This document shows positions 22,696 through 32,851 of a stretch of DNA of 64,000 bases, one piece after another. The stretch is from Hyphodiscus hymeniophilus (taxonomy: Eukaryota; Ascomycota; Leotiomycetes; Helotiales; Hyphodiscaceae). The number at the start of each line of letters is the position of its first letter. The first letter of the stretch is position 1. A program made the position numbers and the translations under genes. The DNA is taken from NCBI GenBank assembly GCA_016508695.1, contig VNKQ01000010.1:1612001-1676000 (forward strand), read 5' to 3'. The notes under the pieces were generated by a model. That model was given only the letters and a program-made list of their open reading frames with translations, had not been told where the DNA came from and searched no databases.

Positions 22696-23347
22696 TCATC
22701 CTTGATGACTTGTGCTCTCTGTTACGAGCTGCAATACACCAAATATATACCGATCGTGAAATGATGAATGTGAATGATGATGCCAAGCTCGCAACGACAT
22801 CAGTGTACGTCCGCGAATATATGATATATCTGTCACTCAACCAATGACTTGAAACGACTTCATGTACCTCGGTTGTGAAAAAGCTGCCTTGGTCTACGGT
22901 AAAGCAACAGCGAGCGAACTCCTCTTTCATACGAATGCACACTGCTGGACCCGACCCAGCTTTGGGCAAGCATATGGCGAGTCACGCTTTCGCAATGGAA
23001 GACACTTCCAGTCATCTTCATCTGGATTTTGTTTTCGACCAATCAAGCGGCGTAAGATACGCAAGATGGACGGCTTATCAAGAGCTTGATGAAGAGCGCG
23101 AGCTTTCACATTGTCCCTGAGAACTGGAAGGTAATTGATGGCGAAGAAAACTGATCTTTGCGAGATCTGGTATGGCTACAGTATGCTTCGGGTGTGTCGT
23201 CGAGCGGGACAAGCCGCCGTTGAAAGAAGGTTGCCCATCTACCAACTCACATACCGCGCGGTTACTTTGAAGGCTGGGTAGGGCTGGAGTTGGGGTCGAA
23301 CGTCCCGGAGACTTATATTTGTACTTCAGTCAATTATGTCGTGGTTC

Positions 23348-23377
23348 CGTTTCCGTGCTTTTCGTTTCCGTGCTTTT
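23348..23377. repeat. 15-bp perfect tandem duplication
   Basis: The unit CGTTTCCGTGCTTTT occurs twice head to tail, about 155 bp upstream of the FAD monooxygenase ATG. Confidence 0.85.
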
Positions 23378-23531
23378 CCCCGACTGTGTCTCGCTGGATG
23401 CTTTTACCGAGCTCGGCAAGTGGTCATTCCCGAGCCCTTGGAAAGTATATAGATCGATATAGCCAGCAATCACCCACGAAGAAAATTGAGAGGAAAATAA
23501 AGCAATAAAAAGTTGGCTCTAAGTTTGTGTA

Positions 23532-24886
23532 ATGTCCTGTCTACGCGTCCTTGTTGTAGGCGCCTCCATCGCTGGCCCAACAGCAGCCTACTGTTAGTAT
23601 ACAGAAGTTACACTCTCATTCGAGCTAGTTATGACATCCAGCCCTCCAGATGGGACTATGGCTGATATTCTCGTGAACTAGGGCTTGCAAAAACAGGAGC
23701 GAGTGTAACAGTCATCGAGCGCTTTCCACAGCTGCGGACTAATGGACAGAGCATCGACATTCGCACCGCCGGTGTGACTGTGATGCGAAGGATGCCGGGG
23801 ATGGAGGCCGCCGTGCGAGCCAAGACGACTCAGCAGGAGGGCCTCAGCTTCGTACACGATAATGGTCGACCCTATGCGACGATGAAAGCTACTGGAGAGC
23901 CCGAGCAGCAGTCGCTCGTCTCGGAATACGAGATCTTTCGTGGGGACCTTGCGCAAATACTCTATGATTTAACCAGGGACGACGAGAATATCAACTACGT
24001 TTTTGGTGAACAGATCGCCTCGATGCAGCAGACTGAGGATGAGCCCATCACGGTTCGATTCGCCAATGGCTTGCCGACTTCAGAATATGATCTTGTCGTC
24101 GCCTGCGACGGCGCGACATCGAGGACACGAGGAATGGGTTTTGGATGCGGTGTCCGGGACCACATCCTACCCATGAACTGCTGGGCGGCTTACTTCTCCG
24201 TGGAGGGAGACCTTCTCCAAGGAAGCAAGATTGCACAGTCATGGAGCACCACTGGAGGACGTTGGCTAGCCATTGGACCCGATCCTGACCCGTCAGGCAG
24301 GAGTCGGGTCGGAGCATTGGCAATCCACTCACGCAAGAACCACCAGGCGATGCTGCCTTTCCACGAGGCCACGAAGCAAGGCGGCGACGCAGTCCAACGC
24401 TATGTCTCTCGGCATTTCGCAGGAGCGGGTTGGAGAAGCGATGAGATCCTCAAGGGGATGACGGATGCGAAAGACTTCTACGCCGCGGAGATCGTCCAGG
24501 TCAAAACACCACGCCTGCACAAGGGACGATTCGTCCTCGTCGGCGACGCAGGTTACTGTCCGAGTCCTTTCTCTGGCTCCGGGACGACTCTCGCCATCGC
24601 CGGCGCCTATGTGCTGGCGGGTGAGATCGGGAGACACAAAGGCGATCTTGAGGCAGGCCTCAGGGGGTACGAAATGAGGATGAGGCCGTTGATCGAGGAC
24701 ATGCAGAAGATTGCACCGGGCATTCCTGGAGTCTTTGCGCCACAGACAGCTTGGGGAATCTGGTTGCGGAACGCGCTTTTCAGCTTCATCACTTGGAGTG
24801 GAATTTTCGGTTGGGCTGGCAAATTCTTCGCTGGCTCCCTGGGCACTGATAAATATGCACTCCCTGACTATGGAAAGGCCGCGTAG
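23532..24886 (+). CDS. FAD-dependent monooxygenase (PHBH/TetX-like fold)
   Basis: Exons 23532-23592 and 23682-24886 give 421 aa. The 89-nt intron has GTTAGT and CTAG ends and joins AAY to WLAKTGASV. Seen: N-terminal Rossmann motif VVGASIAGPT (residues 8-17), an Arg in the EIFRGDLAQIL helix, the family DG motif DLVVACDGATSR (about residue 157), and the second FAD motif LVGDAGYCPSPFSGSGT (about 305-320). The C-terminus has a hydrophobic stretch (LFSFITWSGIFGWAGKF), common in fungal secondary-metabolism members. Reaction class: NAD(P)H- and O2-dependent hydroxylation; the substrate is unknown. No biosynthetic core enzyme (PKS, NRPS, terpene synthase) lies nearby, so there is no basis for a pathway call. 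Confidence 0.9.
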
Positions 24887-25161
24887 GTTCCAGCGGCACT
24901 CACCTGGGAAGAGCGAGGTTCAGGCTGTAAGACGACCAGTATAGTGTTTGGTAAAACAAAAGTACCTAGGCATGTAAAAGACTATTTGTCCCCTCTCAGC
25001 AAAATGCATGAAAAAGCCGCACGTGAACATTCCACATCTTCGGCAGTTCACCAGGGCAGGGTCGTGAGCAATTCTCACTCCGTGCCTTTTCTGTAGTATA
25101 TCTTCGTAAGCGTCCTCTTATCGACAAGTGCTTTGCGTACATATGATGAAACTTAGTTGCT
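24887..25161. other. Convergent intergenic spacer
   Basis: The 3' ends of the monooxygenase and Nudix genes. Nothing else seen. Confidence 0.5.
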
Positions 25162-25767
25162 TTAGCCTCTGTCTGCTTTAGGTAGTCCCTCGACTTCCTT
25201 CCGTATTCTAAACGCCTCCAGAATACTCTCCTGCTGTTCCAAACACGTGAACTCAATCTCAAACCCCCCATCCCCATCCCCCTCTGCACTCCCCAGTCTC
25301 CCCACCCTTCCCCTCTTACACTCCTCCTCCATCGCCCAGACGAACCTCTGATGCTCATCCGGGTCTAGCGTCACATGCTCCGCACTCTCAACCTCGACCC
25401 AAATCTCCACCTTAAAAACCACCAACCCTTTCCTCGCCGTGCGGAACTCGCGCCCCACACCGACCTGTTCCCGGAAAGCCTTAACAACCAGTCCAGCCTC
25501 CTCCCAAAGTTCCCTCGCTACTCCGTCGAGGATCGTGCTGTCCGAGGCGTCGACGGCTCCGCCGGGAGTCTCCCAGAGGTTAGGCAGCGTGTCGTGGGAT
25601 GCTCGCTGTAGGAGGAGGATGCGGTTCGAGCTGTCGAAGACGAACGCCCCGCTGGCGAGGACGTCGTATGATGGGTGGGTTTGAAGAAAGGTGGCCATTG
25701 GGACGTTCAGTGCTGATAGGGAGGCCGGGACGGTGAACGTGAAGGGTGGTGGTGGGGTTGGTGCCAT
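25162..25767 (-). CDS. Nudix hydrolase domain protein
   Basis: Intronless, 201 aa from the ATG at 25767. Seen: the Nudix box at residues 69-93, GGAVDASDSTILDGV followed by ARELWEEAGL. The REUxEExGU half is intact. The first half carries Ser or Asp instead of the usual Glu and has one extra residue compared with the classical GX5EX7REUXEEXGU, a form I recall from many fungal paralogues. The strand FDSSNRILLLQRA precedes it, as expected. Members hydrolyse nucleoside diphosphates linked to another moiety; the substrate is unknown. No targeting signal apparent. Confidence 0.88.
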   Translation of the reverse strand: MAPTPPPPFTFTVPASLSALNVPMATFLQTHPSYDVLASGAFVFDSSNRILLLQRASHDTLPNLWETPGGAVDASDSTILDGVARELWEEAGLVVKAFREQVGVGREFRTARKGLVVFKVEIWVEVESAEHVTLDPDEHQRFVWAMEEECKRGRVGRLGSAEGDGDGGFEIEFTCLEQQESILEAFRIRKEVEGLPKADRG

Positions 25768-26294
25768 ATTGTGTTTGATGGGATTTGCTTGCTAAGACGC
25801 TCGTAGATCTGAGATGATTTGGTAGTTCTCTCGAGGAATCCTGGACTAGAATGGATAGTTGAGTCCCGTGAGCGCTCGGTTCACGTGGAGGATATGAGAG
25901 AGGAATACTCTATTGCAAATTGGTGTTTGTTATCGAAAGATCGTGAGCTTGGAGCAGTTATTGCGTTATTTTGGAGAGATGATAGGCGAGGTGATCCGAA
26001 TGTCGAGTCGCGAATATCGAGGTTGTGATGAAAATAAGGAAAAGCTCCGGGGTATTTATGAACGCCGGGGCTGATGTAACTAGCCCAACTAGGCAGCTGT
26101 TGTTCTGAAAAGGTAGAGAAGAAGTGACTCGTACGACCACACTATGACCAAAGCACGGAACAAAGCGATCTCTGGTAATGATTCGATGCTTGGATATATT
26201 ATGCCGCCAAATACAGTTGCTTTGTATTCATATCATTCGGCAACTGTACCCAAACTCCCGAAACTCCCAGCCCCTACCGTCGATATCCAGCATA
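25768..26294. other. Nudix promoter and 3' region of the small secreted protein gene
   Basis: 527 bp without a recognisable gene. Confidence 0.45.
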
Positions 26295-26850
26295 CTAACA
26301 AGCAAAATCACAACTCCAGCTCTCCCTCCCCGCAGAAAATATCACATTCCCCGCCGAGCAATCTTTGGCCGCAGTCCAGTTGTGACCGCCGCTGGAAAAC
26401 TGCAAGTCCACCTTTGTAAAGCCATTATTCGGGTCCGCCAGCGGAGCTTGCAGTTCGGGTACATTGTAAGTGTAGACGGGAGCATTATCGACATTCGATA
26501 CCGTAACCGTGGGAGGGCCAGTGACCGTCATGGACTGCCCCTTATCCATGGATACGAACGTTGCTGTCCCGACGATGTTCACGTCTTGCCGTTGAGACGA
26601 GGGGACGTTGTAGATGGTGGCGTCCCAGTTGATAGTCCCGCTCACGCGGCCGATGCCGATACTACATGTGTTGCCCGCTCTTTCCGTGAGCTCTTGGTTC
26701 TCGAGATCTCTTTCTTGGAAGCTGGTTGAAGTTAGATGAGGCTCGGGCCGACAGAGAGGTGGGGTTAAGTAGGTACTCTTGGACATCTTCTAGTGCAGCG
26801 CAGACACTGCCGTATATTAGAGCGGCAGAGAAGACTGCGGAGAACTTCAT
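26295..26850 (-). CDS. Small secreted cysteine-containing protein of unknown function
   Basis: Two exons on the minus strand, 26777-26850 and 26295-26721, give 166 aa. The intron (GTACCT donor, TCTAAC branch, CCAG acceptor, 55 nt) restores the frame from ALEDVQ into DFQERDLENQELTERAG. Seen: signal peptide MKFSAVFSAALIYGSVCAAL; an acidic pro-like segment ending ERA; then a compact beta-rich domain of about 125 aa with four cysteines, one near its start (NTC), one central (KDC) and two at the end (SWSCDFAC), consistent with two disulfides. No family recognised. Size and cysteine content make it effector-like, but nothing proves that. Confidence 0.7.
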
Positions 26851-27595
26851 ATTGACGATATATAGATATTGAAGAGCTTGAGGAGCTTGAGATGTGGAGA
26901 GGATGAGGGATCCAGAGTGAAGAGATGTTCGAGGTCGAGAGATATGGCTGACGGACGCCCACGGATGTATAAACCCACCTCAGGCAATCCAATCCTAAAA
27001 ATAAAGCTGCAGATCGGCCGCCCTTCTCCCAGCGATCTGATAGGGGGACGGGGGGGTGGCTACAAGACCCCACCACACAGCGTCGCGCATCCAATCAAAT
27101 CCCTAGAGCCACACCCGGAGGCCAGGCCGCGTGTTTAGGGTGGATTTCAGACCAGAGTCGTGACCTCCCAGCGCTTAATATTCGCGCGATAATGCGACTT
27201 TCAATATACTCTAAACGCTCAGAGACTCACTTGTCGCTATGACTGGTCCAGGGTATTGCACATCCTCTCGGAAGTGTACAGATACATCTTTCTCCCGGGA
27301 GTCCGGCGTGCGCAAAGTCATGTGCTGCAGCATGTCCTATATGATATACCCCATGCTGCAGCTGCCACCAACGAAGAGCGAAGAGTTAGAAGGGGATGTT
27401 TGAAATGGACAAGCTAATCGAGCCCAGGCTTACTCGAAAACGAATCGTTTTATGAAGTAAAAAACAAAAAATTGATTCGCAATGGAGATGTTGTACATTC
27501 TATGATACAATCACTGACCCTCTTAGATTACATTTTGATAAGGCTTGATCCGAACGCCTCGTCTATCGACAAGAGACATACATCATCATTATTTC
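26851..27595. other. Intergenic region between secreted-protein promoter and DUF2156 gene 3' end
   Basis: No gene seen. The self-complementary element GCTGCAG with CATG flanks occurs twice about 32 bp apart (around 27321-27334 and 27351-27363). Confidence 0.45.
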
Positions 27596-29185
27596 TTATT
27601 CGCTAATAGCTCCGTGGTCTGTGCTATTAGGCCGCGCGCTGTTGTCACTGCTAGTAGTGCCTGAACCACTATCACTCTGTCCCACCACATATTCTTTCGA
27701 TTCCTTCAAGTCTTCAACCGCTCGTCTCACGCTCCCTTTCGAGAAAGCCACTTCTCGAAGCCTGATATTCGCAATATGCACGATCGAGGTCATGTGTCGC
27801 AGGCTCGGTATGCCAGGAGGGAAAACCAGGTACAGGTTCGACTGCTGGTTCTCATCCGGGCGGAACTTGTCGTGAAAGCCCTTCTTCCCGGCAACTCGGA
27901 GACCTTGGAATATCCTGCGATGAACTTTCCGCGAGATTTTGGCTACTGCTTTCGGTATGCCGGTGATTTCGCCAAGATCGTCGAGCGGTTCGTAGCCGAG
28001 AGATAGGTACGAGACTCTTGCTGTGTCCAAGAGAGCCATCGTCCCGTAGAGGAGGAGGTCTGTGATGCCTTTCGGCGCTCCGGGAGTCGCGACATAGGGA
28101 TCGAGGTGGTAGCCTTTGTTTGCGCCGAGTGTCCGAAGAGCAGCGAAGCCGTTCGGAACTCCAGCCCGGTCTTTGGAGTAGATATATGTCATGATTTCGG
28201 GGAGTGCGAAAGGATCGTAGACTGTGATATACGCTGTAGGTCTACCCGAACCATTCCGGCGATTGCGCCATTCTTCATAGACCTTGACGAGCTGTTGTTG
28301 TAGCTCGATGTTTTTGCCGTTACGGGGGGTGTAGACCTCGAGTGTGATTCCTCCCTTCTTGAGATCTAGCAGATTCTTGCTCATTCGTGTGATGGATTTG
28401 CCGGCATTGCCGTGCAAGACGGGGTTGGTCATGGGATTTAAGACTCGTTCCACTCCGAAACACATTGTTGTCCATTTCTGCTCCTTGGCGTACTCCACGA
28501 ATGTCTCTCCTGCGCCTAAGAATGCAAAGCCCCAGCTGTGCTTCTTGCGGTACTTCTCAAATTCGGAAAGAACCTGAGGGAACAGACTGAGCTCGCACAG
28601 CGGGTCTCCTCCCACGACCGCAATCCTATCCTTCACTTTATAATAAAGAGCAGCTTTCCTATCTTCCGTGATGAAAAAGGTGTATGATCCATCAAGGATA
28701 CCCATGTGAGATACACGACCATATTTCTCGATAAGTTCTTCGAGAGCTGACATTGCAGCAAAGTCGTTCAGATCAAAGATCAATCTGGGTAATTTTGAGC
28801 GGGGACTATGACTTGTCACTGATACCAATGATTCTGTTGATTCTCCAAGACCCAATGATACCACAACAGTCTCCTCTTTCCGTGTGATGGTGCTGGTCGT
28901 CATTGTCATGGTACTTGTGACTGTCTTGGTAGTGGACATTTTGGCAAATGCTAACCTTTCCACCAGGTCCAGTGAATCTCCGGAGATAGGAGCCTCTTTG
29001 ATGAGTCCATCTGCGAGACTGTGGCCCAGCTTTTGTGAGAATGTTTCTGGTGTCCATTTGGGCTTCGGTGAGGAGCGGACTTTCTTGTTGACCTTGAGTC
29101 GCTTTTCCCGGAGACTCTTCTTTTCTGGATCGACAGAAAAACTTTCGGAACTGCTGCTTGGGTATTCTGGGATCGACATGGTCAT
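27596..29185 (-). CDS. Free-standing DUF2156 protein (LPG-synthase C-terminal-like; possible tRNA-dependent aminoacyl-lipid transferase)
   Basis: Intronless, 529 aa; start at 29185 or the second Met at 29179. Seen: a basic, Ser-rich N-terminus (SLREKRLKVNKKVRSSPKPK), a low-complexity Thr/Ser tract (about residues 85-130), then a double-GNAT DUF2156 domain at about residues 140-480 with IFDLNDFAAMSALEELIEKYG, YKVKDRIAVVGGDPLC, WGFAFLGAGE and VSYLSLGYEPL. In bacteria this domain moves Lys or Ala from tRNA to phosphatidylglycerol. In filamentous fungi, DUF2156 proteins make aminoacylated sterols: ErdS (fused to AspRS) makes ergosteryl-aspartate, and a free-standing protein (ErgS) makes ergosteryl-glycine. 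No synthetase domain is present here, so an ErgS-like role is possible but not demonstrated. Confidence 0.85.
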   Translation of the reverse strand: MTMSIPEYPSSSSESFSVDPEKKSLREKRLKVNKKVRSSPKPKWTPETFSQKLGHSLADGLIKEAPISGDSLDLVERLAFAKMSTTKTVTSTMTMTTSTITRKEETVVVSLGLGESTESLVSVTSHSPRSKLPRLIFDLNDFAAMSALEELIEKYGRVSHMGILDGSYTFFITEDRKAALYYKVKDRIAVVGGDPLCELSLFPQVLSEFEKYRKKHSWGFAFLGAGETFVEYAKEQKWTTMCFGVERVLNPMTNPVLHGNAGKSITRMSKNLLDLKKGGITLEVYTPRNGKNIELQQQLVKVYEEWRNRRNGSGRPTAYITVYDPFALPEIMTYIYSKDRAGVPNGFAALRTLGANKGYHLDPYVATPGAPKGITDLLLYGTMALLDTARVSYLSLGYEPLDDLGEITGIPKAVAKISRKVHRRIFQGLRVAGKKGFHDKFRPDENQQSNLYLVFPPGIPSLRHMTSIVHIANIRLREVAFSKGSVRRAVEDLKESKEYVVGQSDSGSGTTSSDNSARPNSTDHGAISE

Positions 29186-30577
29186 TCTAATTCGAGATGG
29201 AGTTCAATGTGGAGAAGTTTGAAATTCTGCAATGGCATACCTCAGTCCATAGGCAGGATAACCCTTTATATTGCAATTCAGAGTGCTATGTTTTTGAAAG
29301 TCCGTCGGACTGCGTGGATCGGATTTCGCACTCGGATATTTCGTGCTCAGCCTCTTCGTGACGCAGGTAGACACGCTTTACTTACTGGCCTCGGCAAGGG
29401 TTCCGATCCGTTATGGGAATAGCCGCAAAGAATAGTAGCCAAGAATGGTCCAACGCTCGAACGCTGCCTATCTGGGCCAAAGCGAAAGAACTTACTTGGG
29501 GAAAGAGAGGAGGGAATTTGGGAATAAACCACCAATTAAATTCCCGGCATTTTTTGCAGACAATACCCAAACCCCATACAGCGTACAGACCGACTGGAAT
29601 TGTATGCATGGGAAGGTAGGGCTACTAAGTGTTGCGCATTCCAAGGATAAATCATGAATGGGAGATCTTAGCCACCAGGCCACGTAAATCGTCCGCTTTT
29701 GTCAATCAGCCACATTACTTTCTGTGTAGGCGTGAGAACATTTTGCTGTGAACTCTTTCCTCACATGTAACAGCAGACTACTGCATTGCTGCACTGCGGG
29801 AAAGGCTGAACCATGAGGTCGAATAAGATGCCGAATATTGAGTTAAGGAAACAAAAATAGTTGTCCAGGAGGCGTTGTGGTCAGGTCGTACGCGTCGTCT
29901 TCTACAAGCGAGCGAATTAGGAGAAGCAAGACTTGGCTTACGTGATGCGATACGAATGCCTCGGCCTTTTAACCCATTTCTCGGCATCTTCATTGTCCTT
30001 CTTTAGATTCTGTGGGAGATGTATTATTGCTGGATGGAAGCACAGCAAAGAGCTCCATCTCTCCTGATCTTACTTCTTCGAGTAGCAAGAAGGGAATTAT
30101 TCCGAGCGACATGAAAAGCTTCTATCAGGACCCAAGTGCAGATGATTTACCCTACCAAGCGGTTAGCTAAACACAAGCATAGAGTACTAAGAGTTGGTTA
30201 TTATATCAATTGAAAATATCTCGATGAGTACTCCTTTTCTTGTTTCCCAGTTGATATTTCAAGAATCAATGTGGTTTTACGATTCACGTGCATGCTTGAA
30301 TAATCGATACTGTACGCAAAGTGTGGCGTCCGGCGCTTTGAGGCCGTTCCCATGGTACGGTCTTGATCAGCCGCATTCAACGACATCTTGTTTCAATACA
30401 TCAACTGTTCATCTCGTATCATATAAGAGGCAGTCGTCCCGAATCTTACATTTCTGCTTGCCTCCACTCTTGTCCATGCTCTCTTATCTTTCCACCCTCG
30501 ACAATCACGGCCAGACACGATTCCGCCAAATCACGACGAGACATATCACCTTCCGTTAAACAAACAAAGATCACCAA
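29186..30577. other. 1.4-kb divergent intergenic region
   Basis: Promoters of the DUF2156 gene and the SDR-like gene at 30578. Short open frames (29413-29657, 30194-30559) have no features. No RNA gene recognised. Confidence 0.45.
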
Positions 30578-31558
30578 ATGGCCAAACTTAAAGCTATTCG
30601 AGCTTCTAACAGTTCCATCTCATCCAAATCATTCACTGCTGTGTTCGTTGGCGCTACGTCGGGCATTGGCCTAGGAGCAATTGAGGCACTGCTCAAGAGC
30701 ACTACTTCTTCGAAGATATTCATTGTCGGCCGCTCAAAATCCACTTTCGCTGCCACTCTAGGGATACTTCAGGGTCTCAGCAATTCCGCCGATATTGTCT
30801 TCATCGAAGCTCAAGTCTCTCTGCTTAAAGAAGTTGATCGCGTTTGTGCATTTATCAAGGCGCAAGAATCTACAATTGATCTGTTATGGCTGTCACAAGG
30901 CGGCATGTCCCTCTCGGGCTATGAGCTGACCAGCGAAGGTCTCAACTCGAGACTTGCCATCACATACTACTCGCGTACTCTTTTCATGCATCAGCTCATG
31001 CCACTCGTCAAGAGATCGTCTGACCCAAGAATCATCTCTGTTCTTGCTACTGGACACGAAGGCCCAATCATAACCACCGACATTGGGCTTTTGGATCCAA
31101 ATAACGACAGTTTCTTCCCTGCCATGAAGCAGGGGGTGACGATGATGAGCTTAGGAATGAGGGAGCTTTCGATAGAGAACCCTAAAGTCAGCTTCATCCA
31201 CACTAGTCCTGGTATGGTTTCTACCGACGTACATAAGAAATGGGCGGGCACAATGACTGGATATCTCGTAGCTCTCAGATGGTTAGTACTGTGGGTATTG
31301 GTTCCACTCTTCATACTAGTCGGCTGGACGTCAGAAGAAGCTGGAGAGATTGGGCTGTATGAGATGACGAATGAGAAGTTCAGTGCCAATTCTGGGAAGA
31401 ACTTTATCAGGCTGGGAGGAAACGGAAGTGGCGAGGAGGAAGGCCCTCAACCAGATCTATCAAAGTATATGGAAGACGGGACGCAAAAAAAGGTTTGGGA
31501 GCATACTCTGGGCGTATTCGACAAGATACTTGCCCAGAAGTCAAAAGTCGAGTATTGA
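30578..31558 (+). CDS. SDR-like NAD(P)-binding oxidoreductase with C-terminal hydrophobic segment
   Basis: Intronless, 326 aa, starting MAKLKAIRASNSS. Seen: cofactor loop FVGATSGIGLGA (about residues 23-34), FIVGRSKS after strand 2 (Arg suggests NADP preference), LLWLSQGG in place of the usual NNAG, a PRIISVLATGHEG strand in place of the Ser motif, and no YxxxK pair at the expected place (sequence AMKQGVTMMSLG). The key Tyr-Lys is therefore missing or displaced, as in a fungal SDR subfamily of uncertain chemistry. LVALRWLVLWVLVPLFILVG (about residues 225-245) could be a membrane segment. Substrate unknown. Confidence 0.82.
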   Translation: MAKLKAIRASNSSISSKSFTAVFVGATSGIGLGAIEALLKSTTSSKIFIVGRSKSTFAATLGILQGLSNSADIVFIEAQVSLLKEVDRVCAFIKAQESTIDLLWLSQGGMSLSGYELTSEGLNSRLAITYYSRTLFMHQLMPLVKRSSDPRIISVLATGHEGPIITTDIGLLDPNNDSFFPAMKQGVTMMSLGMRELSIENPKVSFIHTSPGMVSTDVHKKWAGTMTGYLVALRWLVLWVLVPLFILVGWTSEEAGEIGLYEMTNEKFSANSGKNFIRLGGNGSGEEEGPQPDLSKYMEDGTQKKVWEHTLGVFDKILAQKSKVEY

Positions 31559-31858
31559 AGTATGCAGGATTGTCGTTGGCGCAGTGACTCCATGTATCAA
31601 ATCCCTATCTGAATATTTGCGTTCGCGCGAATATTCCGAAAACTTCTGAAACGCTCTGAATCCTTTGTTTGGCCCGAACCTCCATTAACAAGGCCGGAAC
31701 AATCGCGCTTTTTCTCTCTTTACGTCTCTTCAGATTCTTTGTACAGAGTTATGCCTGTTTGCATTAGGCAGAACAATGTTATTGGTTTTAGTCAGAGGCA
31801 TCGATCTGCCCTCCATTAGCTTTTCTTTAGCTCCATCAAAAATCACGATCAAGTTGTC
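31559..31858. other. Promoter of the GH16 gene
   Basis: A 300-bp spacer without a gene. Confidence 0.45.
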
Positions 31859-32851
31859 ATGCCTTCCACACAAGTACTCGCCTTCGGTGTCACCACTCTT
31901 CTTGCAACTGGTACTTCGGCTCTCTACACAGGATGTGACCACTACAATGCCTCCAACTTCTTCAACGAATTCTCATTCTTCAACGAAGCGGATCCCACGC
32001 AAGGATTCGTCAACTATCTATCAATGGATCAAGCCAACTTGAGCAGCCTTGCCGCATTTACTCTCGAGGCCAGCCCATCCATCTTCCTTGGAGGGGATTA
32101 CAAAACCGCCAATCCACCAAACCCAGGTCGCAATTCCGTGCGCTTGACTTCCAACAAATCCTACGCTCAAGGCCTCTTCATTGCAGATATTGCTCACATG
32201 CCGAGTGGATGAGGGGTCTGGCCAGGCTTTTGGACATTGGGGCCAGACTGGCCAAACAGTGGCGAGATCGATATCCTCGAGGGGTTTAACGAGAACATGA
32301 ACAACACCGTAACTCTCCATTCCGGAGAAGGCTGTGTTATGTCCGGCCCTGGTTCTCTCCCAACCTCAATCCTCACCAACCCGAACTGCAACGCAAACAA
32401 TGGCTTCGATGGCTGCCCCACCTCAACATCGAACAACCAAGGCTACGGCCCCGGCTTCAACGAGATCGGTGGCGGAGTATACGCCATGGAGTGGAACAGT
32501 AGCGCCATCACGGTCTGGTTCTTCCCACGATCCGCCATGCCCGCCGACATCATTGCCGCCAACGAAATGACGAGCCCGGACCCCTCCAAGTGGGGGACTC
32601 CCACTGCCTCGTTCTCAGGGCCCGGTTGCGATATTGGCTCTCATTTCAAGAACCACTCCATCGTCTTCGATACCACGTTCTGTGGACAATGGGCGGGACA
32701 GGCTGAGGTTTGGGGAAGCAGCCCTTGCGCTGCGCTCGCGCCAGCATGCAATCAGTACGTCGCTGCAAATCCGGCTGCTTTCCAAGATGCTTACTGGCTG
32801 ATCAATAAAGTCATGGTGTATCAGGATTACGAGGCAGCTGGCACCAAGTAG
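31859..32851 (+). pseudogene. GH16 endo-1,3(4)-beta-glucanase with one in-frame TGA
   Basis: Single exon of 330 codons. Codon 118 (32210-32212) is TGA within HMPSG-stop-GVWPGFWTLG, a block where GH16 family proteins carry Cys (PxGCGxWPAFW). The remainder is intact: signal peptide MPSTQVLAFGVTTLLATGTSA, substrate-cleft DIAHMPSG, catalytic EIDILEGFN (E136 nucleophile, D138, E141 acid/base), several cysteines, and a C-terminal VMVYQDYE strand of the beta-jelly roll. Intact members are secreted and cleave mixed-linkage or beta-1,3-glucans, acting on plant or fungal walls. Translation stopping at the TGA would leave the protein without its catalytic residues. Most likely a recent nonsense allele; no frameshifts and no further stops have accumulated. 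Confidence 0.88.
32210..32212 (+). other. In-frame TGA at the conserved GH16 cysteine codon
   Basis: GGA TGA GGG replaces the family's Gly-Cys-Gly. TGC or TGT to TGA needs one change at the third base. The base change is a transversion, so it is not the C-to-T signature of repeat-induced point mutation. Confidence 0.85.

Larger units (their letters stand above)
21021..23531. other. 2.5-kb gene-poor stretch with possible gene relics
   Basis: No complete gene found on either strand. The only gene-like reading is a possible spliced relic near 22357-22695 (separate entry). A 15-bp perfect tandem duplication lies at 23348-23377. The last about 100 bp would be the promoter of the FAD monooxygenase. 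Confidence 0.45.

Noticed and set aside
27321..27363. Repeated GCTGCAG palindromic elements
   Set aside because: Short self-complementary words; two copies can arise by chance and no gene context makes them meaningful.
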